Positions 47,521-58,599 of a stretch of DNA of 64,000 nucleotides are shown here, one piece after another; positions within the stretch are counted from its first letter, which is position 1; each line of letters begins with the position of its first letter. The notes below the pieces were generated by a model. It was given only the letters and a program-made list of their open reading frames with translations, made no database searches and was not told the origin of the DNA. A program made the translations under genes and the position numbers. Source of the stretch: Marisa cornuarietis (lineage: Eukaryota; Mollusca; Gastropoda; Architaenioglossa; Ampullariidae); assembly GCA_004794655.1 (NCBI GenBank), contig SMMW01000003.1:19362501-19426500 (forward strand). The letters run 5' to 3'.

Positions 47521-49843
47521 CTTTTAGTTCAAGAAGGGACGATGTTCTGTCACCTTTTCACGTTGGCACCCTGGTTATACCAGTCCTCACCCCCTCCCTC
47601 CATATTGTCTCTCAGTTTTCATCTCAGAACTGTGAGAAGGCAGGTGGCAGTTAGAAAGTCAGAGTGATCTTGTGATGCAGACTGAGTACATCCTTTATTT
47701 CGCACCTCATTACAATGAGTACTCTCGTATTTCTAGACTTCATTTATTTAATACTTTTAACATGTTCGTCAAGTGCCAAATCGTCGCTTTCAGAAAGATT
47801 CATTTTATCTAGTTCACCTTTTGTTATAAAGGTCCAATGAATCTCTGCTAAATGCAATAGTTTTAAGAGTTTTGGTGACAATTTAACAGTGTTGCTATCT
47901 TCGAGAACTTTCTGATGATTCTGCTTGTTTCTGTACATTTTCATTGCGTTTAAACGTATCTTTGTTTACACTTTCTGTCACCCTACTTTTTTTTTTTAAA
48001 AAAGCTTCTTGGTGAGTTCTACATTTCTGGAAGAGGATAACAAGAATTAAACTCATTAAATAGTAACTTGGCGAAATATCACTAATGCTTTAGTTTTACA
48101 AGATAGCTAAACTTCTTATCCAGCTGGGTAGGAAAACAAGCTTGATTAAACCACTGTTATATGGCAGTGTCTCGTAATCTTACATCAACAAGATAAAGTT
48201 AAATAGATAAAGTAAACGCTGCACCACAAATGACAAGAATTATTCTGAACTGAAAAAAGTAGATTTCTCCCAGTATTACGAAGACTGGCTTGAGCTTTAT
48301 GAGGCAAATTTTGTTGGAGCCGCAGAAATCGTGTGCACACGCGCAGAGCGCACGTGCCGCCAGACAACTAGGCGGTCTGCAGTCAGATTCACTTATTTCT
48401 TCAACTTTCTTGAGGTTTTCTGTACAGATGAGAAAACTCGCAAAATTTAAGCTTCGCGAAATGCAGGCCGAGTGGGAGTAGAGGGAGAGAGATGCGTACA
48501 AGAACAATAGGAATGATCTTTGCCTCTCTGGTCACATGACCTTTGATGTCACCTACATGCACCAAGGAAGATTAGCTTTATTGTGCTTCAGTCAGGTATT
48601 TGAAATTTTGTTTACCATTATATTTTTTCAAAGAAGCCATGAAAATAAAACCACTCCTTTACTGGTCTTAATTCTGTATTTTGTTTTAATGAAATCGTTA
48701 GTAATATTTGATCAGCAAACAAATTTTTTGCCTTCCGCTTTGATTGATAATTTTGTCATACCCGTGTTGTTTACTTTCAGCCGAAAATGCATAAATATTT
48801 TTTTTGTAAGCAAAGTAAATAAGTCGAGAGAAAACAATTGTGGAAGTTGAAGGCTATTATAATTTTTTAACTTTAACGCCGAAAGAATCAAGTAACATCT
48901 GTTAAACACAAAGAAAGGAGAAGAAAGATTTCGAAATTCTTGCTAAATGCTTTTTCGTCACCGAATTTGTTTAAACAAAACAGAGAGGACAATTTTTTTT
49001 TTGTTAATATTAAGAAATCTGCCATTTTCTCGACAGAAAGAGGACTGATGGTCTGCAGTACACATTGTCCATGTTCATGTCCGTATTGTGCATGTGCATG
49101 TGCTGACTCATTGTTTATCAGCAGCGATTTTAACAGCTCCATAATGATGCCCCTTCGTCGATGTATTGATTGCAGAGTACTAATCGGTCGTGAGTAATCG
49201 CTGATCTACTTGGGAACACCTTCTTTGCGTAACTTTTCTTAAATGACTATTTTGTAACTAATACACTTCTGAAAATGTAAAAAAGTGTCCTTAGCTTAGC
49301 GGTTCTTTCTCTAATTATTTATTTGGACTACTGACTGATACAAAATAGCATTATCTTGATGATGAAGTAAGTTCCGATCAAACCCCCTAAAAATGCGGAG
49401 GGAGAAAGGGAAGAGAGGACTACATGTTACAATAAATACGAGAGCTACACATATATTTGAATCGTGGCTGCTCAGTACACTATCGCACATTATCGGCGTC
49501 TTTATTAAATTTCAAGAAGATATTTCGGCCTTGCTAGCAATTTACTAACAGGCATGTGCAATTTCCTTATTACGGTTACAGAATATACAGCAGTATATAA
49601 GATGTATACAACGGTACATAATATTATGTGCTATGACTATCGGAATACCGCAATGTCTATGCATGCTGGTCGTCGCCTTTGGTACAGACAGGATTAGGAA
49701 CAAGCCAGCATCAGTCTAATCACCTTTGTCTTTACCGGACGTGAATCGTAACATAGAGCTATCAGTTAGCGCGGGTCAGTGGAGCATGAAGTGGCAGGCG
49801 TGCGGCGCGTGAGGTCGGGAATCAATACCTTGCACGAGCAGGA

Positions 49844-49844
<1 letters not shown>

Positions 49845-49917
<73 letters not shown>

Positions 49918-49944
49918 GCACGCTAGCTAGCTAGCTAGCTAGCT
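49845..49944 (+). repeat. (CA)n(CGCA)n(CTAG)n microsatellite
   Basis: About 68 bp of CA, two CGCA units, then about five and a half GCTA/CTAG units. Confidence 0.97.
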
Positions 49945-51417
49945 AATAAATCACACAGGTACAGCTCTTTTTATACTGATTTCACGTACTGTTAATCACA
50001 ACATACAGCCTGTTTCACACTGATTTTATTTGCGCTTAATAAATGTTTGTTCAATTAAAGACGAATAAGCAGCCAGTGAACTGCCACGAAGTAGTGTCTT
50101 TAACAGAGCATGCAATTGCCAAGAGTAGAAAAGGCACTAGGATGTTGGTAAGTGCTAAGTAAAAAAAAAAAAAAAAAAATACTGAGTTGTTCGTTTTAAG
50201 CCGACATGTCCGAATGCTGGAGAGGTGAAGAGCATCATACGTTAATAAACACTGATACAAAATGTATTAGAAATGTGTTGATTCATTGGCATGTAATAAG
50301 CGCATATGGACGTTTATGAAGTAAATTCCTCGAACCAGTTGCTTAACATGTCCTCTCCTTCCTTAACAAAAGAAAAAAATCTCGACACAAAAAGAGCTCA
50401 CTGATGAACATGATTATCTATTTAAAGAATTGAAATTATTGTCAAAAAATAATTTGTGAACATGGTTGGTAACATAGTAATGGAGAGGAAAATTTATGAA
50501 GAGTAGTGTGTTTGTGTTTGTGCGCGCTGTGGATGTTGATACCGATATATGTAAGCTTTGGAGAAAGGAGAGAGGGTGATAACTAGAAGAGAGAGAGAGA
50601 GAGAGAGCTAAGCATACTATTACGGAAGAACAAGGAAACTGAACTGAATCTTCATTATCAGGCCCCTGGCCTTCACGCACATGACTTTACAATTTAAAAA
50701 AAATATAACAGAAACCAAATGTGGTGCTACAAGAGACAGAAGCAGAGACAACTAGAGGGGGAGCGAAACATGGCGAGCCCGTGCTCGTAGTTGTCGAGCA
50801 AGAGGATGATACCCTGTGTACATGCGCGTCTGTAAGATATTGCAGTAGACTGAAACCTTAGAGACATGCCAAAACTGCCTGAGGTGAGAAGCCAGTAATC
50901 CTCTGGCCTGCTAAGACTTTGTGCAGTGGAATAGCAGTATACTTCTGCCATGAGCTACCATGAGTCTGCCATGAGTCTGGGGTGGGATAATGGTAAACTG
51001 CAGCTCCTCCCGTATTGTACCAAAGTAAATTGAAACACTTCGGCACCAGTGCAATAAACATGCAGCCGTTTTCTCTCCTATGCCTTGCAACGGGCTTAAT
51101 ACCTGTGAAAAATAAACAGACTGCTAGTTCACGTGCTCACAGAAGTTTCCAGTGCTTTCCTTCTGCGAGGTGTAGAACACAGAGGTCTGTGCAGAACACC
51201 CTGTTTTAGTTGCAGAGCAGTATGAACAACAGTTTGCTGTTTAATGAGCGTGGTGTGTGATTATCAAATAAATCCTCTGATGCTGCAAAATAAAAAAGTG
51301 TATGCCCTATTTCTTAAACGTTTAATTTGCTGTAACTAGGATACGAAAATGGTTTGGTGGAAATAAATCTTTCATGAGTGTGAGAAAAGGCACAACCATT
51401 GCTCTAGAGCGCCTAGA

Positions 51418-51767
51418 TTAAAGGGACAGGCAAGTGAACTATAATTGGGCTCTAATGACAGATTCTGATGTTTTTTACTTATGTCTGATTAAAATGTCGG
51501 GTTGAAAGGGAATCACTTACTTACAATCTCGTTTAAAGCACAGCTTCCGGGATGATTCAGGAAGTCCGTCATGTCTGTATACTCTTTCGAGACAGAAGAC
51601 GGACTCAGTATGTAATGTAGGTGGCCCCATTAAAGAAAAGTATCGAGCGATGCTGGGATTCTCTTAGTAGTTTTGCCGATCGACCATCATGGTACGCTTT
51701 CAATCTGCGGAGACGCATAGCTTACGGCAAGGTACACCCTAAAATTTTAGTTGCGTCCTACCTTTAA
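51418..51767 (+). mobile_element. Possible TTAA-bounded element abutting palindromic copy 2
   Basis: The left boundary is TTAAAGGGACAGGCAAGTGA (51418). The right boundary read in reverse is TTAAAGGTAGGACGCAACTA. The TTAAAGG ends resemble T2-type MITE termini (TTAAAGGRR). Its right TTAA (51764-51767) is the left TTAA of palindromic copy 2. Internal similarity between the ends is short, so this is tentative. Confidence 0.35.
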
Positions 51768-52333
51768 AGACCAACCTGAATGGTTTCCATTTTTTTGTAG
51801 ATATCGGTAGATATAGGCGATATAAACCTAACCTGTAAATTCCAGCCTCCAAAACCCATCCGTTAATTAATTATCCGCTAGCAAAGTACGCGATTCGCAC
51901 CTGCGATCAACGAGCGCCGGTAACAGTGTACTACGTCACAGTAGTGCACCATTCACAACATTGGCAGCCGTCAACACCACAGAGAGAGAGAGAGAGAGTG
52001 ACAGTTGGGACAGTTGGGATTATTCGGACGTTAGAGTCTGCTTTTCTCGTGCTAAAGTAACAGTTTTTCAGAATCAAATGCAAACTTTCAACCTCCCAAT
52101 AACCCGAACTGTCGCTCATTCTCTCTCTCTCTCTGATGTTGGCTGCTGCCAATGTTGTGAATGGTGCACTAGTGTGACGTAGTACACTGTTAGAGGCGCC
52201 TGTTGATCTAAGTGCGAATCGTAGCGAATAAATAATTAACGGATGGGTTTTGGAGGCTAAAATTTACAGGTTAGTTTCACATGGCCTATATCTACCGATA
52301 TAGGCAAACATCGCAAACCATTCAGGTTGGTCT
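51768..52333 (-). mobile_element. Long palindromic TTAA element, copy 2 (intronic)
   Basis: It starts AGACCAACCTGAATGG and ends CCATTCAGGTTGGTCT, each next to TTAA (51764-51767; 52334-52337). The arms (about 270 bp each) are complementary almost to the centre, including CCTCCAAAACCCATCCG / CGGATGGGTTTTGGAGG and GTGTACTACGTCAC / GTGACGTAGTACAC. The short asymmetric centre is the reverse complement of that in copy 1, so the two copies are inverted relative to each other. The mirrored frames at 51931-52182 are a by-product. No transposase. It lies inside Tbx20 intron 2. Confidence 0.9.
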
Positions 52334-52377
52334 TTAAGAAAGCTGGGTACCTGCGGGGCACTGCCTTTGTTTGTGTT

Positions 52378-52378
52378 G

Positions 52379-52455
<77 letters not shown>
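52378..52455 (+). repeat. (TCA)n microsatellite
   Basis: About 26 TCA units; this makes the serine run of a spurious 189-codon frame. Confidence 0.97.
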
Positions 52456-52591
52456 ACAGAAGAAGAAGAAGAGCAAAGTTATAGAGAGCATTTCGTCACT
52501 ATACAGCAAATTCAAATAAAAACAAATGACATCGAAATATTGAGTCAAAGCACTTACAGATCAACGCAAAGATACAGTATTAAATTACCAT

Positions 52592-52593
<2 letters not shown>

Positions 52594-52643
<50 letters not shown>

Positions 52644-52870
52644 GTCAGTTTGTATAGCGCAGCACCCCGGACAAAGCCAGACTTGTCATGAACCAGCCGG
52701 CAATGATAAATCGTCACAAGACTCATGGCGCTTTTCACAAAAACCCAAAGTAAAAAACAAAAATCCTGAGGCGCTTTCATTGCAGTTAACAGAAGACTTT
52801 GTCGTTGCCCTGCAGAATAAAATCACCTTTAAAGACCAAGATGTTGATCTGGTACATGGCTGGTTTTTTT
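52594..52870 (-). mobile_element. Retroposon 3' end with (TTA)n tail
   Basis: On the minus strand the segment ends TGCTGCGCTATACAAACTGA followed by (TTA)n (52642-52594). That is the GCGCTATACAAAT plus AT-triplet tail typical of LINE/SINE 3' ends. Only the tail and about 200 bp are seen, and the upstream boundary is approximate. Confidence 0.5.
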
Positions 52871-52960
52871 TAGTTTTATGCCGGGTCAGCAACTAAGTGA
52901 TTTAATACAGTTACAATCTACAGGTTGTACAGACATTGTCACTGCCATGGCGAACGCAGA
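52868..52960 (-). mobile_element. SINE family 1, 3' fragment
   Basis: On the minus strand it ends TTAGTTGCTGACCCGGCATA then AAACTA, which is the family 1 3' end (TTAGTTGCTGGCTCGGCGTAA in the better copies) with CpG decay. No head is visible. Confidence 0.55.
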
Positions 52961-52999
52961 AAAGATCAGTTAATAGTCAGTCAATAGTAGTGACAACTG

Positions 53000-55639
53000 G
53001 AGGTTGAAAAGACGACGGGAAACTCATAGATTGAGAGTCATAGTTGCCCTGCTGGAGTACATCTTCTTTAGCGACCAGGATAGTGATCCGTTACAGTTGT
53101 AAGTAGAAGTCGTAAAGTCAGTGCTTCGTCTATGGAGGACACAGATCACTCGCTACACAGGCCAAGTGTGGATCAAATGATCGAGAGACTAATTGTATCT
53201 CTGCACTCACAAATCAGAGAGAAAAATCTGAAAATGCACAAAGTTTCTGTAACCGGTTTTAACACGTGTTGAAAAAAGGAGGGTCATTCGTGCAATTGCA
53301 TTCTTCTATTTTTCAAACACAGATCGTAGGCCAGACGATTTCTGTGACATTTTCCACATCGAAGCATGCACAGCATGTCCTCCCCAGTCAGTTCGTTATT
53401 TTCATTTTTACTGACAATTCTCTGCTTATATGGTAGAAAATTTATTTTAAGAACACTTTGCAACATTCGTTGTGACTCGCTCTGAGACGAAGATAATTGT
53501 GACCTGCCATCACAAAATGGGTCTCAGCTCGCACACAGCAGGTTGCAAGCAGAGGACCGGAAAGGTAATCGAGGTCAGCTTAGTGCAGATTTAGGGCTTT
53601 TTGTGAAAATGGGTTCCTTGGACATTAAATTAACAAAGAAATACGCCGTTGTGTTAAAATAGAAGTGGAAAATGACTGTAAAATACACTTTAAGCGAGTT
53701 ACAGCAACCTCCTCCCGATTTCCGCAGCAAAACTACGAAATTCAAATGCGGTTTTGGTACCCTTTCCTGTCATATTATACTTATCAGAGAGCTCGGAGTC
53801 TGTATTTTCAATCTCCGTAATTACTGATTCGAAAATCAACTAATCAGAGGATTTTTCTGTATAAGTTTAGGAACAGACAAATCTGGTTGTTGATCTTGCA
53901 ACTCCGCCAGTCTGCTCACACTCGTGCTGGGTAAAGAGAGTGGCAAAAAAATTACAATAAAATAAATAAATAAAAGAAATACAAACGAAGAATTTTTAGC
54001 TTTACTTAATTCCGATCAATCTTCGACTCTTCCACATTTAGGACAACCAGAACTCGAGAGATTTACTGCAGAATATTTCGGGAAAAATTATTCTGCAGAC
54101 GACTAAGCGAGCGATTTAAACAAATTTGAGTGTTAGGAACACTTTTTAGAAAACAGTGATCAAAATGGCGAAGAGGCTGATGTGCCACTCGTTTAATCCA
54201 TCTTTTGAAGAGGCCATAATTTTCTTTTAGTATTCTGGGGTTTATTCTGTGAGTGTGCATGCTGATTGGAATGCAGTAGCACTTTTCTTCCATTGCCGTT
54301 TGCTTACTGACAGGGTAAGGTACTAAAAAATTACAAATAATTCAATGCTATGCACTTTTTGTGACTTGAAATGATGTAGCTTGACGTGTTTTATTACCGT
54401 GCAAACTTCAGTGCAATTTGAACAGATAAAAGTACTGTTGCTAAGGGAAAACTTTGTGGGATTGCTGAGAAACTTTGAACCAGCTTTTCTTAAAATGGCC
54501 GCTACTGTACTTACTTCAAACCTGTTTAACTCAATTTTGAGACTAGAAGGACAACAGGACAACGTTGATATCAAAAGAATGGTCAAAACCTGTTAATTTT
54601 TTCGTTAAAACTCATTTTGTGGTGCCGGGTCACACTTTTGTTTTACAGGTATCCAATCTTCCGGATCTATGCTTTTACTTATAATTAAACTGATTCTTTG
54701 TGCAACACAATTATTCAAAACAAATGTTCACCAATTTATCACGGAGGTCATCATCTCCAGTTCATTTATCTGCATAGGATGGAAATGGCTCACTAAGACA
54801 GAAATGCAGCATATCTACTTGCCAAACAAGATGATGACTTTTCAGATAGAGAATGAAATACTTCAGCTAACGACCTCTTAGAAGCAAGCATCTAACTGAG
54901 CGCATTTACAAGTGAACACTCATAACTTCTGGGGGATTTTTTTATTATTTGATATTTCTTCAAGTGAATTTGGTAAAGAGAAAGCCACTTGGCAATTAAA
55001 TGGCAAGGAAAAAGAGAGCAAGAGTGACATCCAAGTTGAGTGACAGCATGTTGACCTCTACCTCATTTGTGTTGTGTTATTATTTACAAATTAGTCTCTA
55101 CCTCTGCACTATTTATATCACCTGAGTTTAAACTTGGTTAACGTATTTATTTTATTACATGTTTATACGAAGCTGGGGAGGTTTTTTGGCGTGTTAGTTC
55201 CCATAGCACACTGTAGGAACTTTGTCCACCCTGAACTTACTAAGGTTGTATCAGGGTTCGGACGGGAATTCTTCATAGTAAATAATGAAACTGGAATCGA
55301 CAATGATTACTGATCTTTTAGACCAGGCTTAAACCAAGAAGAATTGCTCATTTAATTCATGTCTTACCGATTCTGGGGACTTTCATCTTCTCTTTTAATT
55401 AGGGTTTCAATCTGTTTTTAACCTTTCGTTAAATCATCGGGGTTTTTTTTTTTAGAAAACATTTTTTTTACATCATGACAGTGTAACATTTTAACCTTAA
55501 TATTATTGTTAATACACTCAGGAGCTCGACTGTATTTTTCACACCAGAAAATGATTATCGAGCATCTACCGATCACATTTTCCGACATGCTGTAGTACCA
55601 CGACTGCATGACTTTCATTTACGTGGCACCATTATAGGG
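53000..55639. other. Intronic stretch, nothing recognised
   Basis: AT-rich, several frames of 60-90 codons without recognisable product or splice context. Confidence 0.5.
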
Positions 55640-56060
55640 ACAGGGACCCAGCCTTAGGTGTGCCTGCTACTTTCACAGAGACAGATGACTGCCCCAGAGA
55701 GCCAGTCACCTTTGAAACAAGGCGGCACACAAGAACGTTGCCATCACCGCTCGCTGCCTGTAAAACGGATGGTCGTGCCTGGGTGGTGGGGGACAGGGGA
55801 CGCCTAAACAATGCGGCACACGAGAAACTTGCACAAATCTTATGGTCTAATCTCAGGGTTAGGTAGCTAACCTCAGGCTTGGCCCGTCTTTTTCTGGGCG
55901 CCTATGCCATGTGCTCATTAAGCGTGCCCTGTGATGGAGCGAGTTGAGATCCAACGTGTAATTGTCTCTCCTCCTCACTCGCGGGCCCAGCCCCAGCCTC
56001 TTGTTGTCATGCACACACTGAAAGACCGGTCTGTAAATGCATCCAAGGGCGGCGTTCAGA
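55640..56060. promoter_or_regulatory. Tbx20: Candidate intronic regulatory island
   Basis: Non-repetitive and GC-richer than its flanks, with CCTTAGGTGTGCCTGC (a T-box-half-site-like AGGTGTG), GTCACCTTTGAAACAAGG (TCF/SOX-like) and GTGCTCATTAAGCGTG. No recognisable peptide in the overlapping frames. Enhancer-like by composition and position only. Confidence 0.33.
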
Positions 56061-56368
56061 CAAACCTTTTACAACATTGTTTCCGTTTATACAGTTTGCT
56101 AGTTCTTAGATCTTGACTAGCATTCACAAACGAACTACGATAGAAAAACCAAGAAAAAAAATGGTCAAAATAGATTAATACAAGGTCAGCTTATTATTAT
56201 TATTAACAATTTTATTTTTTCAGATCGTTTGTGTTCGTGTGTCGACTGGACAGAATATAAGGGATAAGAAATGCGTTTAGTTACTACTTCTACCGAATAT
56301 GTGATCATATTAATCAACAGCTTGTATTTATATATTTATGTGTGAACGTATGCACATCTGCTTGTATT

Positions 56369-56370
<2 letters not shown>

Positions 56371-56444
<74 letters not shown>
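56371..56444 (+). repeat. (AC)37 microsatellite
   Basis: An uninterrupted AC run of 74 bp; the His-Thr frame across it is spurious. Confidence 0.98.
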
Positions 56445-56447
<3 letters not shown>

Positions 56448-56914
56448 GGATGGATACTTTACTTATTAATAAAGAAACTAGTACTGAAAGGAGATCATTT
56501 TATTGGAGAAATAGCTGTAACAATATTCATGATGGAATGAGGCGCCAAGAAGCAGCGGGTGGCCTGGGATGTGGCAGGACGCCGAACGCGAGTGAGTGAC
56601 GACTTGGCTGATGAAAGCTCGGTGTGGGCAGCTCTCATCTATAAAGCTAGCACTGACTGCAGGTTGTCGCCCTGGCCAAGACTTCCAGATAATTCTGTGT
56701 AGTTGGCAGCGCTGATTTCAAAATTACTTGAATTGTGGCTCTCACTTTGCGCTTCAAGCCATTACTCCACACTCTGGCCGCAAACTTATGCAAATGAATT
56801 CATGTCCCCCTAACTTTCCCACTAAACTTTCCTCTGCTGGGATTTCTTATTACTCTTCATCCATTTCTTCTCTTGGGCAAGTAGCCCGGGATGCTTCCAG
56901 ACATAGCCGTGCCC

Positions 56915-57215
56915 TTTTAGACGGTTGTGAGACAATGTCCTTTTAGTCTTTTCTGAGACAGTGCGTCTTTAGCTGATTGTAGTGCTGCACATCTTTAGGA
57001 GATTGTGGATATATGCACCTGTAGCTGATTGTGCGACTGTATCCCTTAAGCTGTTTGTCGATAGCTGATTCTGGGCTTTGACACTTTTAGTTGATTGAGA
57101 TGTTGTCCACTTTTAACTGCTTGTGATGCTGCGCACTTTGAGATGATTGTAGGTTTGTTCACCTTTAACTGATTATGGATTTGTGCCTCTTCCGCTGATT
57201 GTAGTGCTGTCTTCC
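56915..57215 (+). repeat. Degenerate 26-bp minisatellite, about 12 units
   Basis: Each unit has the form TTTTAGCTGATTGTGATGCT followed by a short GTCCAC-like end, e.g. starting at 56915 and running to about 57215. Units differ by several substitutions, and one is shortened to about 15 bp (near 57046-57060). Confidence 0.85.
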
Positions 57216-57260
57216 TCTACGTCTCGTGATTGACGTTAAGGATCTACAACAAACAACAGC

Positions 57261-57385
57261 AGCAAAGATGAGAACCCTGTCAGCTAATGTTGTTTCTCAT
57301 TCTATACAATAAGAACTGACTTTAGGCAATACAGTCGACAAAGATGAGAACCCTGTCAGCTAATATTGTCTCTTATTCTATTGAG
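57261..57385 (+). repeat. 76-bp tandem repeat, cluster 1 (1.6 units)
   Basis: A full unit (57263-57338) beginning CAAAGATGAGAACCCTGTCA and containing AAGAACTGACTTTAGGCAAT is followed by a partial second unit. The same unit recurs at 58.45 kb. Confidence 0.9.
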
Positions 57386-57809
57386 CATTTCTCCTTGCGT
57401 ATCATGGTATTTGTTAAAAAAAAAAGGTCATAACCCTTCTGGAGGAAAAACAGCCTCCTCGTTCTTTGTTCCTCAGTGTTTAGGGCAGAGGTTCTGACCG
57501 CTTTAACAGTAAAGATCAGTCTTACTATATATCAAGAAAAGTATACCTTAGCTATGTGGATGCCAGTGACTACAGCAAAGCATAAAGTCAGTCGAAGTAT
57601 CGGCAGGACTACGTTCAAGAACGACCATGTAAACTTATTAACAACCTAAAAAGGAGTTAATAAAATAATTTAAGATTATTTTTTAATTATAAACAACCTA
57701 CTCCATCTCTCGATCGACAACTGGTGCTGACTTTAGGAATGAAAAAAGTAGTGAGTAGTTTTTAATTAAAATGAAAACTGTGGTCGTATCTGTAAAGTCT
57801 CACATTCTT

Positions 57810-58095
57810 TTTGTGACCATTTAAACTTTAGTTTATAAAATTACAGGTATCTCACTTTAAACACTTTCTGCTGTCACATCAGAACACAGTTCCATGTTCT
57901 GCAAGTTAGCATTGAATAAAGTTTAATTTATTTATCATATTATACGGAATTTATTGATAATCTTTTACATAATAATTAAATTATGTAAAGTTTAATCATC
58001 TCAATGCATTATCTCACTCTGTTGCATAAATATATCCAAAACTTTGTATTGTAATAGTATAAGTCGTATGCCAAGAGACTCAGTATACAAGGAAA
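57810..58095 (+). repeat. Dispersed repeat copy B
   Basis: Similar in order and sequence to 1105-1450 (CCATGTTCTGCAAG, TAATTTATTTATCAT, GGAATTTATTGATAATC, TGTAATAGTATAAGTCGTAT), but lacking its (CA)n. It lies between the two 76-bp repeat clusters. Confidence 0.6.
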
Positions 58096-58449
58096 TATTT
58101 CGTCACTGTCCCTAAAGTTATTATCTCCATTAAACTTTAATTTTAATGGAAACTGACAACAGTCGATCATAGTTTTCAGTCACCTGCAACAGTCGAATCA
58201 AATGTGTTTTTGTTTCTGTGTACAAGTATAGTAAATTTAAGGCAGTGGGAGTAGGATAAACCCACACTTTTTTGCAGCTTTAGTTTCAAAACATGAAAAC
58301 CCAACAAAAATAATCATTGTTATTGTAGAGGTGGCATCCAAGTGTCCTTTCAATAACTGCAGCTGAGTGATCAGAGAATACCCGTCCCTCACACATGTTT
58401 TGTTGAGGTCCTATGAAATCATACAGTTACAACTGACTAGAGTCAACAC

Positions 58450-58565
58450 AGTAGATAAAGAAGATGGGAGTCCTGTCAGCAACTATTGTCTTTCATTCAA
58501 TACAATTAGAACTGAATTTAGGCAATAAGTAGACAAAGATGAAAACCCTATCAACTGTCTTACTA
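58450..58565 (+). repeat. 76-bp tandem repeat, cluster 2 (1.5 units)
   Basis: One full unit (GATAAAGAAGATGGGAGTCC...TTTAGGCAATAAGTA) and a partial second (GACAAAGATGAAAACCCTAT). Period about 74 bp. Diverged copies of the cluster at 57.26 kb. Confidence 0.85.
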
Positions 58566-58599
58566 TGTGCAATCAAAACCGACAGTAAAAATGCAGTTA

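Noticed and set aside
51931..52182. Two mirrored ~73-codon frames with similar peptides on opposite strands
   Set aside because: An expected result of the DNA palindrome, not a gene pair.
52327..52896. 189-codon open frame with Ser and Asn runs
   Set aside because: It is made of (TCA)n and (AAT)n microsatellites plus the antisense of a retroposon tail; no protein signal remains outside the repeats.
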